Shown here: in pieces, positions 53,241-61,538 of the stretch
Layout of the letters: every line of letters starts with the position of its first letter
How positions within the stretch are numbered: position 1 is the first letter of the stretch
Assembly: GCF_007679965.1 (NCBI RefSeq)
Contig: NZ_VEHL01000001.1
Coordinates: 496,001-560,000 of the forward strand
Origin: Bordetella genomosp. 13
Lineage (GTDB): Bacteria > Pseudomonadota > Gammaproteobacteria > Burkholderiales > Burkholderiaceae_B
Direction of reading: 5' to 3'
DNA length: 64,000 nucleotides
Program-made: the position numbers and the translations under genes
The notes under the pieces: generated by a model
Database searches by the model: none
What the model was told of the DNA's origin: nothing
Seen by the model: only the letters and a program-made list of their open reading frames with translations

Positions 53241-54161
53241 AGCCCTGCGCGACAGGTTCGCCATCGCGGCCAGCACCAGGCGGCCGTCCTCGTCCTTCAC
53301 ATCGACCTTCACCACCGCCGTGGTGCCGCCCTGATGCGCGATCTCGGCGGCGGCGCGCAGCGCGGCGCCCGTGCCGGGGCGCACGTACCAGGTCGAGATG
53401 CCCACCATGTTCCAGTCGTCGCCCAGCGCGGCCTGCGCGGTCTGCGCGGCCAGCGCGAAGGTCAGGCCGCCCTGGGTATGGCCGACGCGGTTGCCTACGT
53501 GCGGGCCGTTCTCCAGGATGCCGGTGGCGCCGCCCGGATGCGCGTGCGGCCGGATGCCCCAGAAGCGCTGTTCGAAGCCTTCGGCGCCGGGTTCCACGGC
53601 CTGTCGCGCATGCTCGTAGATGGCGCGTTCGTGCGTATCGAGCATGTCGGGCGTCAACATCTGCGGCTCGGGCGAGACGCCGCGCTTGCGCAGCGGGATG
53701 GGCGGCAGGTCGCTGCGGTCGTCCAGCATCTGGAAGCTGCCGTGAACGGTGCACAGCGGCTGCCCGCCGGCCGTCAACTCGGCACGCGCCAGGCCCTGGC
53801 TGCGCGCCAGCCCGTCGTGCAGGCCGTCGAAGTGGCTGACGGCCTCGAGTGGCCCGCGGCGCGGCGCGCCGGTGAACTGCAGCGCCAGCGTGACCGTGGC
53901 CATGCGCATGGCATAGCCGGCGTGGCCGCGCATGGCGATCGCCAGCGCGACGTCGGCCAGGATGCAGACCGCGGCGATGCTGGCCTGGCCGTCGGGCAGG
54001 ATGCAATGGGGGCCGGGTTGGAGCGACAGGCGCGCGTCGGTGGTGCCCAATTCGTCGAAGGAGAGTTCGAAGAAGTTGCCGGGAAAGTTCCAGCCGGGTT
54101 CGCGATTCAGGGCAAGGCCGCGCAGGACCTGGCGCAGGATGAGGGAAGAGGCGTCGGACAT
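53229..54161 (-). CDS. Double-hotdog acyl-CoA thioesterase-like protein
   Basis: A 310-residue protein with two hotdog-type halves. Half one includes DGQASIAAVCILADVALAIAMRGHAGYAMRMATVTLALQFTGAPRRGPLEAVSHF; half two includes GHTQGGLTFALAAQTAQAALGDDWNMVGISTWYVRPGTGAALRAAAEI. The pattern fits the PaaI/TesB-like thioesterase superfamily. The substrate is unknown; it could act on acyl-CoA or belong to the neighbouring aromatic pathway, although it is on the opposite strand. Confidence 0.7.
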   Translation of the reverse strand: MSDASSLILRQVLRGLALNREPGWNFPGNFFELSFDELGTTDARLSLQPGPHCILPDGQASIAAVCILADVALAIAMRGHAGYAMRMATVTLALQFTGAPRRGPLEAVSHFDGLHDGLARSQGLARAELTAGGQPLCTVHGSFQMLDDRSDLPPIPLRKRGVSPEPQMLTPDMLDTHERAIYEHARQAVEPGAEGFEQRFWGIRPHAHPGGATGILENGPHVGNRVGHTQGGLTFALAAQTAQAALGDDWNMVGISTWYVRPGTGAALRAAAEIAHQGGTTAVVKVDVKDEDGRLVLAAMANLSRRAAQA

Positions 54162-54237
54162 TGAGAGAGGCAGCGCGTGCAGGGAAACGGGTGATGTTCA
54201 AGCCCCTGCATTGTTACACCACTGCGGCTATCCTGAT

Positions 54238-54756
54238 ATGAAACAAATGCCTGCAATGTTGAGATATGCCTCTACAATCCTGGAACCCCTCCTTTTGCCC
54301 ATCCTGAGTTGTCCTGTGCCTGATCCGACCTTTGCGCGGATAGTCTCCGAGTTCGGCCATGCCCTGGGCATGCCCGGCCTGGCCCCGACGAGCGCGGAGC
54401 TCTGCCAGCTCGTCTTCGACGGGCGGCACGTGGTGCAGCTGATCCACATGGGCGCGCGCGGCCAGGTGCTGCTGTCGTGCGTGCTGCCCGAAGCGGGCAA
54501 TGCGCAGGGATGCGCCGACCTGATGGCCAAGGCGAACTTCATGCAGGCCGGCCGCGGCGCGGTGGTGTGCCGCTGCCCTGACGGCAAGGTGCACATGCAG
54601 CTGGCGTTGCCGCTGCCCGAGTGCAGCGCCGTCGGATTGTTGGGCGCGGTGGAATCCCTGCTGAACCAGGCCGATGCCTGGACCGAAAGGCTGGCGCGCG
54701 AGCCGGCCGCGCCGGCGCCCAGTTCCTTCAATCCGGCGATGTTCCTGCCTGTTTGA
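54238..54756 (+). CDS. CesT/SycE-type type III secretion chaperone
   Basis: A small acidic protein with the fold pattern of class I type III chaperones: FARIVSEFGHALGMPGLAPTSAELCQLVFDGRHVVQLIHMGARGQVLLSCVLPE, then the strand pair GAVVCRCPDGKVHMQLALPL and a C-terminal helix (AVGLLGAVESLLNQADAWTERLA). The family-like part begins at VPDPTFAR, so the GTG at 54316 (146 residues) may be the real start; the ATG at 54238 gives 172 residues, and neither has a good ribosome site. No effector gene adjoins it. It lies just beyond the end of the secretion operon. Confidence 0.7.
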   Translation: MKQMPAMLRYASTILEPLLLPILSCPVPDPTFARIVSEFGHALGMPGLAPTSAELCQLVFDGRHVVQLIHMGARGQVLLSCVLPEAGNAQGCADLMAKANFMQAGRGAVVCRCPDGKVHMQLALPLPECSAVGLLGAVESLLNQADAWTERLAREPAAPAPSSFNPAMFLPV

Positions 54757-54796
54757 CGCATCGTCGTTCAAGGCCGGCGGAATAGCCTGACGAGAC

Positions 54797-54839
54797 AAGG
54801 GCCTTGCGCGGCGTGCCGCGCAAGGCCCTTTCGTTTTTT
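54797..54839. terminator. Rho-independent terminator between chaperone and sctF
   Basis: AAGGGCCTTGCGCGGC (54797-54812) pairs perfectly over 16 bases with 54815-54830, with a two-base loop. A T-rich run (TCGTTTTTT) follows on the plus strand, and A-rich bases precede it for the minus strand. It ends the chaperone gene and probably also the sct operon from the other side. Confidence 0.85.
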
Positions 54840-54861
54840 CACGCCGCCCGGCGTGAAGCGA

Positions 54862-55128
54862 TCAGGACGACTTCTGGATCACGCCCTTCAGCGAATCCGA
54901 GATCGACTTGGTGATGGTGCTCTGCACTTCCACCATCATCGTCCACTGCGAGATCTGCTGCTGCATGGCCAGCATGTCGGCCTGCGAGACGCTGCCGTCG
55001 GCGCCGGTGCTGATGGTCGACAGGGTCTGGCGCAGGTTGGTTTCCTGCGTGCGGATGCTGTCGTAGACGGTGTTGTTGACGTTGTTGAAGTTCAGGCCGG
55101 CAGAGCCGGAGATACCGTTGAGCGCCAT
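54862..55128 (-). CDS. sctF: Type III secretion needle protein SctF (BscF-like)
   Basis: An 88-residue needle subunit, the family's usual size. It has the helix-loop-helix form: an N-terminal variable part (GLNFNNVNNTVYDSI), a long helix (RTQETNLRQTLSTIS), a polar turn (TGADGSVSQAD) and the conserved C-terminal helix MLAMQQQISQWTMMVEVQSTITKSISDSLKGVIQKSS. The polymer is the extracellular needle. It is the last gene of the minus-strand operon, nine bases after sctE. Confidence 0.9.
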   Translation of the reverse strand: MALNGISGSAGLNFNNVNNTVYDSIRTQETNLRQTLSTISTGADGSVSQADMLAMQQQISQWTMMVEVQSTITKSISDSLKGVIQKSS

Positions 55129-55137
55129 GGCGGCTCC

Positions 55138-55413
55138 TTAGCGAGGGGGGAACGACGGGAAAGCCGATGCGAAGAGCGAGGCCGGCTGGGCCGCGTCTTG
55201 CGCCGGGGGTTGGGAGGCGAGGACGGACTGCGCGGCCGCGGCGGCATTGGCCGCGGCCTCGAAGGCGGGGAACTGCTCGCGCGGCAGGCCCGCGGCGATG
55301 GCCGCGCGCAGGCGCGATTCCAGCGCGGCCGCCCGGCCGGCCAGCGCGTGGCGCAGGGCCACGCCGTCGGCCGAGGCCAGGCGGGATTCGAGATCGGTCA
55401 GGGCTAGGGTCAT
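55138..55413 (-). CDS. sctE: Type III secretion needle co-chaperone SctE-like (YscE/YseE family)
   Basis: A 91-residue protein with helices LTDLESRLASADGVALRHALAGRAAALESRLRAAIAAGL and FPAFEAAANAAAAAQSVLASQ, the pattern of YseE/YscE co-chaperones that keep the needle subunit soluble. Name is assigned mainly from position between sctD and sctF, plus size. The C-terminal 30 residues are proline/alanine-rich and likely unstructured. Confidence 0.7.
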   Translation of the reverse strand: MTLALTDLESRLASADGVALRHALAGRAAALESRLRAAIAAGLPREQFPAFEAAANAAAAAQSVLASQPPAQDAAQPASLFASAFPSFPPR

Positions 55414-55433
55414 GTCGGATCCGGAGAGGGAGG

Positions 55434-56873
55434 TCAGCGCAGCACGATGGCCGGACGCGGGCCGTCGAAGACCAGGCGCCTGGGTTCGACCGCGGTCAGA
55501 CGGTACTGCCTGTACGTGCCGCCGACCAGCAATTTACTGCCGTCTTCCAGCACCACGAAGGGTTGCGGGCCGCCGACCACGCTGCGGATGCCGAACGGCA
55601 CGCTGTCGGCGAACTGGCGGCTGGCTGCGGCGGGCCTGGCCAGGGCCACCACGTCGAGGTGCGTGGCGTTGAAGCGCGCCACCACGTCCTGCAGCTGCGC
55701 CAGCTGCTCGTCGTCCAGGCCGCCCGCGCCGGCTTCCAGGCGGTCGCTTTTCCAGGCGAGCGCGATGCCCGACAGGCCGGCCTCGGCCAACCGCGCGGCC
55801 AGGGCGTCGGCCACGTCGGGCGCCAGCGCGATGTCGTTGCCCAGCACCGTCATGCCCGGCAGCTGGGCGCGCACGGCGTCCAGCGCCGAGGCGCGCTCGC
55901 GCGCGCTGGCCGCGATGCCCAGGATGGTCATGCGGCCGTCGCCGTCGTAGCGGGCGGCATAGCGCACGCCGAAGGCCTTCAGCGTGGCCGTGGCGCTGTT
56001 GACGGCGGCGTCCTCGGCGCTGACGCGCATCGCCGGCATGGGCCAGATCTGCGACAGGGCCGAGGCGACGCGGTCCTGCTCGGCCGCGTTGCGCACCCAG
56101 CCGCTGACCAGCACGGTGCCGTCGCGCGACATGGCCACGTGCAGGCGCGAGGCCAGGCCCAGGCGCTCCAGCGCGGCGGTGATCTGGCCGATGGAGCGCT
56201 CGGCGGCCTGGCGCGGGTCGGGACGCTCGAGCGCCTTCCTGGGCGTGGACGGCAGCAGCCACGCCATGCAGATCGCCACGACGATGGTCAGCACCACGGC
56301 GGCCAGCCCCAGCACCAGGGGCCAGTTGTCGCGCTTGCGGGGGCGGGGCAGGGCAGGGATGGCGGGGCGGCCATCGGCGGCGGCGCTGCCTGTCGAGCCG
56401 GTCGATGCGGGACCTGCCGCCGAGGCGCCTGCCTGCGCGCCGTCCGCCGGGTCGCCATCCGCAGGAGCACCCGCCGCCGCGGCAGCGGCCACGGACACCC
56501 CGATCAGCGCCGCGCCGGACGCATCGCCATCGTTGGCCGCGACCGGCTGCGCCGCCCAGGGGTCGGAGCGGCGCGCCACGGTGACCCACACCGGGCCCAG
56601 CGGCATCGGCTGGTTGAAGGGCGTGGCGGGCTCGGCGGCGCCGGCCGGCGCGCCCTGGCCGGGCGCGAGGTCCCAGCCATTGGCGCCGATGCGCAGCCTC
56701 GCCGCCTGCGCGCCCAGCCCTTCGTCGGCCAGTACCACGTCGCAGGCGGGATCCGCGCCCAGCAGCGCGCCGTCCTCCGCCACGCAGCTGGCTTCGCGGT
56801 GCAGGCCGGACAGCACGCGCAGTTCCAGCACGTCCGGCGAGGGGGCGGCCTTGGCGTGGCCTTGCGGGCTCAT
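55434..56873 (-). CDS. sctD: Type III secretion inner-membrane ring protein SctD (BscD-like)
   Basis: A 479-residue ring protein. The N-terminal cytoplasmic FHA-like domain (ELRVLSGLHREASCVAEDGALLGADPACDVVLADEGLGAQAARLRI) is followed by an Ala/Pro-rich linker, one membrane helix (NWPLVLGLAAVVLTIVVAICMAWLL, about residue 180) and periplasmic ring-building domains (MSRDGTVLVSGWVRNAAEQDRVASAL; GRMTILGIAASARERASALDAVR). The linker is long and low-complexity. Ten bases separate its start from sctV's stop. Confidence 0.9.
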   Translation of the reverse strand: MSPQGHAKAAPSPDVLELRVLSGLHREASCVAEDGALLGADPACDVVLADEGLGAQAARLRIGANGWDLAPGQGAPAGAAEPATPFNQPMPLGPVWVTVARRSDPWAAQPVAANDGDASGAALIGVSVAAAAAAGAPADGDPADGAQAGASAAGPASTGSTGSAAADGRPAIPALPRPRKRDNWPLVLGLAAVVLTIVVAICMAWLLPSTPRKALERPDPRQAAERSIGQITAALERLGLASRLHVAMSRDGTVLVSGWVRNAAEQDRVASALSQIWPMPAMRVSAEDAAVNSATATLKAFGVRYAARYDGDGRMTILGIAASARERASALDAVRAQLPGMTVLGNDIALAPDVADALAARLAEAGLSGIALAWKSDRLEAGAGGLDDEQLAQLQDVVARFNATHLDVVALARPAAASRQFADSVPFGIRSVVGGPQPFVVLEDGSKLLVGGTYRQYRLTAVEPRRLVFDGPRPAIVLR

Positions 56874-56883
56874 CGTTCCGTCC

Positions 56884-58977
56884 TCACAGGTCCACCCGCG
56901 CCAGCGGCTGCACGTTGATCTCCTGGGTGAGCTCCTGGTAGGACAGCACGGGCAGTTCGTACAGGTCCTGCTCGATCATCTTGCGCAGGTAGCGCCGGAT
57001 GTCCATGGAGGTCAGCAGCACGGGCTTGCGCGAGGTGCCGGACAGGTCACCCACGGCGCGCTTGATGTTCTCGACCAGCTTCTTGCTGGCCGAGGGGTCC
57101 AGCGCCAGGTAGCTGCCCGCCGAGGTCTGGCGGATCGCGCCGCGCACGGTCTCCTCGACGTTGGGCGCCAGCAGGTAGGCCGGCAGGATGTTCTGGCCGC
57201 TGGAGTACTTGTAGCTGATGTGACGCTTGAGCGAGACGCGCACGTACTCGGTCAGCAGCACCGAGTCCTTTTCCTTCTGGCCCCATTCGATCAGCGACTC
57301 GAGCACGGCGCGCAGGTTGCGCACCGAGATGTCCTCGGACACCAGGCGTTGCATGATCTCGGCGATCTTCTGCACCGGCATCACGCGCAACGCTTCCTTC
57401 ACCAGGTCGGGATAGCGGTCTTCCATGGCCGACAGCAGGAAGCGCGTTTCCTGGATGCCGATGAAGTCCGACGAATACTTCTTCAGCACGAAGGCCAGGT
57501 GCCAGGTCAGGATCTGATTCGCGTCCAGGAACGGGATGCCCGCGCCGGCCAGCGTGGGCGACAGTTTGGCGTCGGCCCAGATGGTGGGCACGCCGGGCAG
57601 GAAGCGCTTGTCGGTTTCGTACGGCACCTGCAGCGCCTGCAGGTTCTGTTCGGTGTCGCGCACCAGCACGTGGCCCGGCCGCAGCTTGCCCTGCGACACC
57701 GGCACCTCGGACAGCATGATGTGGTAACTGTCCTCGGGCAGGGCCTCGTTGAAGCGCAGCTGGATGCCGGGGAAGGGCACGCCCAGGTCGAAATACAGCG
57801 CGCGGCGGATCTTCAGCAGTTCTTCGTTCAGTTCATTGGCGTCGAAGTGCTTCTGCAGCGCGGCGGCCACGTCGATCATCAGCGGCAGCGTGGGCGCGAA
57901 CTCGGCGCTGCCGTCGGTCCTGGCCTTGGCCGCGGGCGGCTTGCCGTCGGCCTGCAGCGCGGGGATCTCGGTGATCTCGCCGGTCTTCTCGTCCACCACC
58001 TTGCGCGTGCCGCGCATCAGCACGAAGCCGATGGATCCCACCACCGCGGCCAGCGCCACGAATGTCAGCGTGGGCATGCCGGGAATCAGGCCCATGCCCA
58101 CGGCGATGGCCGCGGCGATCAGCAGGGCGCGCGGCTGGGCCAGGATCTGGGCGCCGATGTCCTTGCCCACGTTGGACGGGCCGTCGCCCGTCTGCACGCG
58201 CGTGACGATGATGCCCGCGCAGATGGCGATGAACAGGGCCGGGATCTGCGCGATCAGGCCGTCGCCGATGGTCAGGATGGAATAGACCTGCACGGCCTCG
58301 CCGGCCGACAGGCCGCGCTGCATGGTGCCGATCAGGATGCCGCCCAGCAGGTTGACGGCCACGATGATCAGGCCGGCGATGGCGTCGCCCTTGACGAACT
58401 TCATGGCGCCGTCCATGGCGCCGTACAGCTGGCTTTCCTTCTCGACGATGGTGCGGCGCTTGCGGGCCTCGTCCATGTCGATGGTGCCGGCGCGCAGGTC
58501 GGCGTCGATCGACATCTGCTTGCCCGGCATGGCGTCCAGCGAGAAGCGCGCCGCCACTTCGGCCACGCGTTCCGCGCCCTTGGTGATGACCACGAACTGC
58601 ACGATGGTCAGGATCAGGAACACCACCAGGCCGACGATGAGGTTGCCGCCCACGACGAAGTTGCCGAAGGTCTCGATGATGTGGCCCGCGTCGCCCTGCA
58701 GCAGGATCAGGCGGGTGGTAGCGATGGAAATGCCCAGGCGGAACAGCGTGGTCACCAGCAGCACCGACGGGAACGACGAGAACGCCAGTGGCGAGGGCAG
58801 GTACATGGCCACCATCAGCAGGATCGCGGACAGCGTCATGTTGGCGCCGATCAGCACGTCCACCAGCGTGGTGGGCAGCGGCAGGATCATCATGAAGATG
58901 ATCGCCACGATCAGGACGGCCAGGACGATGTCGTTGCGGCTGGTGACGACGGCGACGGCGCGGTTGAGGGCTTGCAT
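56884..58977 (-). CDS. sctV: Type III secretion export gate protein SctV (BcrD/LcrD-like)
   Basis: A 697-residue gate protein. About eight N-terminal membrane helices (IVLAVLIVAIIFMMILPLP; SAILLMVAMYLPSPLAFSSFPSVLLVTTLFRLGISIATTRLILLQGDAGHIIETFGNFVVGGN), the FHIPEP signature MPGKQMSIDADLRAGTIDMDEARKRR, then a cytoplasmic domain that forms the nonameric ring and ends in SYQELTQEINVQPLARVDL. Length matches the LcrD/BcrD family. It receives substrates and chaperone complexes at the gate. Confidence 0.96.
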   Translation of the reverse strand: MQALNRAVAVVTSRNDIVLAVLIVAIIFMMILPLPTTLVDVLIGANMTLSAILLMVAMYLPSPLAFSSFPSVLLVTTLFRLGISIATTRLILLQGDAGHIIETFGNFVVGGNLIVGLVVFLILTIVQFVVITKGAERVAEVAARFSLDAMPGKQMSIDADLRAGTIDMDEARKRRTIVEKESQLYGAMDGAMKFVKGDAIAGLIIVAVNLLGGILIGTMQRGLSAGEAVQVYSILTIGDGLIAQIPALFIAICAGIIVTRVQTGDGPSNVGKDIGAQILAQPRALLIAAAIAVGMGLIPGMPTLTFVALAAVVGSIGFVLMRGTRKVVDEKTGEITEIPALQADGKPPAAKARTDGSAEFAPTLPLMIDVAAALQKHFDANELNEELLKIRRALYFDLGVPFPGIQLRFNEALPEDSYHIMLSEVPVSQGKLRPGHVLVRDTEQNLQALQVPYETDKRFLPGVPTIWADAKLSPTLAGAGIPFLDANQILTWHLAFVLKKYSSDFIGIQETRFLLSAMEDRYPDLVKEALRVMPVQKIAEIMQRLVSEDISVRNLRAVLESLIEWGQKEKDSVLLTEYVRVSLKRHISYKYSSGQNILPAYLLAPNVEETVRGAIRQTSAGSYLALDPSASKKLVENIKRAVGDLSGTSRKPVLLTSMDIRRYLRKMIEQDLYELPVLSYQELTQEINVQPLARVDL

Positions 58978-58985
58978 CGATGCCT

Positions 58986-59348
58986 TCAGCGAGGGGTATT
59001 GGGGGTTGCGCCGGCGCCGCGCATCGCCACGTAGGCGCGCATCGCGGCGGCTGCCTCGGGGCGGCGCTCCAGCGCCAGCAGGGCCTGGGCGCGCACCAGG
59101 TGGAAGGCGGCGTCCATGCCGCCCTGCAGGGCCACGCGCTCGAGCGTGGCCAGGGCGGTGTCGGGCTTGCCGGCGCGCAGCTGCGCCAGGGCCAGGGTGA
59201 CGCGCTGGCGCGGCGCGGCCAGTTCCAGCGCCTCGAGCGCGGCCAGCAGCACGGCCGCCTTTTCGGGGCGGTCGTTTTCCAGATAGATATAGGACAGCAG
59301 GCCGATCAGTTCGGCGCCGTCCGGGCTCAGGGCGGGGGCGGCGCTCAT
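58986..59348 (-). CDS. sctY: Type III secretion chaperone SctY (YscY-like, TPR)
   Basis: A 120-residue protein made of TPR-like helix pairs: ELIGLLSYIYLENDRPEKAAVLLAALEAL, RVTLALAQLRAGKPDTALATLERVAL and AFHLVRAQALLALERRPEAAAAMRAYVAM. Yersinia YscY is a similar small TPR chaperone that binds YscX and the SctV domain. Its ATG overlaps the sctX stop by ATGA (59345-59348), matching obligate co-folding. Confidence 0.82.
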   Translation of the reverse strand: MSAAPALSPDGAELIGLLSYIYLENDRPEKAAVLLAALEALELAAPRQRVTLALAQLRAGKPDTALATLERVALQGGMDAAFHLVRAQALLALERRPEAAAAMRAYVAMRGAGATPNTPR

Positions 59349-59752
59349 CCCTGGTACAGCACGCTGCGATACATGGCGATCAGCTCGCGCAGGCCGGCTT
59401 CTTCCTTCAGCAGGCGCACGGCGCGGTTGAGGACCTTGCCGGCATCGTCGCCGTTCTGCTGGGCCCGTTCGGCGGCGTCCGCCAGCGCCTGCTGCGCCTG
59501 CGCCAGGGCCTGCGAGAACCTGCCCGGACTGAGCAGTTCTCGGTTGCCGATGGCGGGTTTCAGGGCCTCGTCCAGGAAACGGTCGGTGTTGGGCTTGTCC
59601 AGCAGCTGGCTGAGCTGGGCCCGCACGCCGTCGGCCGAGGGTGGCAGGTCCTGCCGGTCGGGCAGCTGGCGCGTGCCCGTGTCCTTGCCGGCATAGACGA
59701 TATCGTCTATGCCGCGGTCGAAGGCCAGGCCGTTGATGCGCAGGTCGGACAT
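59345..59752 (-). CDS. sctX: Type III secretion protein SctX (YscX-like)
   Basis: A 135-residue protein. The N-terminal MSDLRINGLAFDRGIDDIVYAG and C-terminal helix LNRAVRLLKEEAGLRELIAMYRSVLYQG are as in YscX. The latter is an early-secreted component required before needle assembly. Position between SycN-like and SctY genes reproduces the Yersinia lcr order (yopN, tyeA, sycN, yscX, yscY, lcrD). Confidence 0.85.
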   Translation of the reverse strand: MSDLRINGLAFDRGIDDIVYAGKDTGTRQLPDRQDLPPSADGVRAQLSQLLDKPNTDRFLDEALKPAIGNRELLSPGRFSQALAQAQQALADAAERAQQNGDDAGKVLNRAVRLLKEEAGLRELIAMYRSVLYQG

Positions 59753-59764
59753 GGTCGGTCCTCG

Positions 59765-60157
59765 TCAATAGGCGTCGTCGCGCACGGCATCCATCCAGCG
59801 CGACAGGGTTTCGAGGGCCTGGTTCAGGCGCAGCGTCGTGAATTCGGACTCGGGCACGCGCACCAGCGCGACCAGGCGGCGCTGGCCGTCGGGCGATTCG
59901 CGCAGCGCGGCCTGCACCGGCCAGTCTTCCAGGCGGCTGTGGTGGGCGCGTTTCCAGGCGCGCAGCAGCCACGCGCCGGCGTCGTAGTCCAGCGGGTGCG
60001 TCAGGTAGACCATCACGTCGCGGCCGGCGGTGCGTTCCACGCCGATCTGGCGGCCGGAGCCGGCCTGCAGCACGGCGTGGCCGCGCGCGTCGAACGACAG
60101 GTCGTCGAAGCCGGCCGCCTGTCCGAACTGGCGCAGGGTGAGTTCCGGACTGCTCAT
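59765..60157 (-). CDS. SycN-like chaperone for the gatekeeper
   Basis: A 130-residue class I chaperone-like protein: LRQFGQAAGFDDLSFDARGHAVLQAGSGRQIGVERTAGRDVMVYLTHPLDY, then RLVALVRVPESEFTTLRLNQALETLSRWMDAV. Length and position next to sctW match SycN, which binds YopN with YscB. Its ATG overlaps the sctW stop. Confidence 0.72.
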   Translation of the reverse strand: MSSPELTLRQFGQAAGFDDLSFDARGHAVLQAGSGRQIGVERTAGRDVMVYLTHPLDYDAGAWLLRAWKRAHHSRLEDWPVQAALRESPDGQRRLVALVRVPESEFTTLRLNQALETLSRWMDAVRDDAY

Positions 60158-61254
60158 TGCTGGTCTTCCTCGTCGATGGCAATGTCCAGCGCGGCTTGCG
60201 AGGCATTGATGATGGACAGCCGGGTGTCGCTGTCGGGGTAGATCTGCACCGGCAGCTCGCGCAGCATGGTCTTGATCCCGGCGTGGAATGAGATGCGTCC
60301 CTCGATGGACGAGACGCCGTGCTGCATGGCCATGCTGGTGAAGCGCGACTCGGACACCCATTTCTCGTTGCTGACCGACACCAGGTCGCGCATCAGGCGG
60401 GTGGCGTCCAGGCCGCGCCCGGTAGTCTGCTGCAGCTTGCCCGACAGCTCGTGGCAGCTGTCGAGCACCGTGGCCGCCACTTCCAGGTGGTACAGGTCGC
60501 TGACCAGCGCCTGCAGGCGGTTGGCATCGGTGGACGGCCGCGCGGCGGCCAGGTCGTGCCCAAGCGCTGCGGTCAGCTGGGCCAGGCCGCGGCCGACGTC
60601 TTCGCCGCCGAAGCGCTCCAGCGCCAGGTCCAGCGTCTTGGACAAGGTCTGCTCGCCCAGCACCAGGTCGCGGTAGGTGCTCTGGAATTGCTGCACCCCC
60701 GCCGCGTCGTCGGCGAACTCGCCGGCGCTCTGCAAGCTGTTCAGGCCGGCGCGGATCTCGGGGCCGCTCTCGATCTCCATGTCGGCCAGCGCATCGCGGA
60801 TGGCCTCGAGGATGGCGGGATCGGCCCCGTCGCGTTCGCCCTGGCGCAGGGCGTATTGCAGCCCGAGGTACTGCTGCGAGATGTCGCCGAACGCCTGGCC
60901 GGCCAATTGGCGCGGCGAGCCCTGGCCGGTCATCAGCTTCTTGACCAGTTCTTCCAGCTTCTGCTGGGCGTCGCCGTCCTTGCCGTGCGACAGCGCGTCG
61001 ACGATCTCGCTGGTGTCCAGCAGTTCCAGCGGCCGGTCGCCCTTGACCTTGCGTTCGGAGTGGTGCTTGTCCTCGGTCTTCTCGGCCATGTGCAGGCTGA
61101 GCTCCTCGGCCGAGTCGGCCAAGGAGAACTCGCCTTCGACCTGCACGGCCGTCTCGCCCATCAGCGTGCCCGCGCGCGACTGCGCCTGGCCGGCGTTGGC
61201 CTGCGCGGCGAGCGAGGTAAATCCGTTCGAGAGCGGTCCGTCGATGCGATTCAT
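60154..61254 (-). CDS. sctW: Type III secretion gatekeeper SctW (BopN/YopN-like)
   Basis: A 366-residue protein, the length of Bordetella BopN. The first 40 residues are Ala/Ser/Gln-rich, fitting a secretion signal. The YopN/HrpJ core follows (SADSAEELSLHMAEK-type region; LVKKLMTGQGSPRQLAGQAFGDISQQYLGLQYALRQGE), and the C-terminal part (LMRDLVSVSNEKWVSESRFTSMAMQHG; GIKTMLRELPVQIYPDSDTRLSIINASQAALDIAIDEEDQQ) is TyeA-like, so the two Yersinia proteins are fused. It controls hierarchy between translocators and effectors. It heads the minus-strand operon, 40 bases after a GGAACC/GTTACT promoter motif. Confidence 0.88.
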   Translation of the reverse strand: MNRIDGPLSNGFTSLAAQANAGQAQSRAGTLMGETAVQVEGEFSLADSAEELSLHMAEKTEDKHHSERKVKGDRPLELLDTSEIVDALSHGKDGDAQQKLEELVKKLMTGQGSPRQLAGQAFGDISQQYLGLQYALRQGERDGADPAILEAIRDALADMEIESGPEIRAGLNSLQSAGEFADDAAGVQQFQSTYRDLVLGEQTLSKTLDLALERFGGEDVGRGLAQLTAALGHDLAAARPSTDANRLQALVSDLYHLEVAATVLDSCHELSGKLQQTTGRGLDATRLMRDLVSVSNEKWVSESRFTSMAMQHGVSSIEGRISFHAGIKTMLRELPVQIYPDSDTRLSIINASQAALDIAIDEEDQQ

Positions 61255-61294
61255 GGCGAAACGGGCGTGGGGGCGGCGTGCCCGGTCATGCGGT

Positions 61295-61320
61295 AGTAAC
61301 GCCTCGGACGGAATGGTTCC
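61295..61320 (-). promoter_or_regulatory. ECF-sigma-type promoter motif, upstream of sctW
   Basis: On the minus strand GGAACC (61315-61320) and GTTACT (61295-61300) are separated by 14 bases, followed by ACCG. Forty bases downstream is the sctW ATG. It is one of four copies with the same spacing (others at 61436, 62408 and 63142). The form resembles promoters of HrpL/BtrS-type extracytoplasmic sigma factors (GGAACC with a distal box), and BtrS controls this locus in Bordetella. Confidence 0.75.
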
Positions 61321-61435
61321 GTCGTCCGGCGAAAAAAGGAATGCCCCGGGTCTTCGCCACGCTGGCCGGGCCACGCTGGCCGCCCGCCGCCACGGCGGGC
61401 CGCGCAGATGGGACGCGCCGCTGGTCGCGGGCGAT

Positions 61436-61461
61436 GGAACCGTTGCCCGGGACGCGTTACT
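61436..61461 (+). promoter_or_regulatory. ECF-sigma-type promoter motif, upstream of Bsp22-like gene 1
   Basis: GGAACC (61436-61441), 14 bases, GTTACT (61456-61461), then CAACCG. The first Bsp22-like ATG lies 77 bases downstream. The motif is back to back with the sctW copy, 115 bases apart. Confidence 0.75.
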
Positions 61462-61538
61462 CAACCGTCATGCGCTGCCAGGCAGCCCTGCGCGGGCGCC
61501 GCCCGGGGCCCCTCCACCCCATGCAACCGGAATCGAAC

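Noticed and set aside
54183-54218. GGAAAC followed by GTTACA before the type III chaperone gene
   Set aside because: It resembles the four-copy promoter motif, but the boxes are 24 bases apart instead of 14 and each has a mismatch.
55984-59034. A 1016-codon plus-strand open frame opposite sctD and sctV
   Set aside because: Antisense shadow of two secretion genes; no domain.
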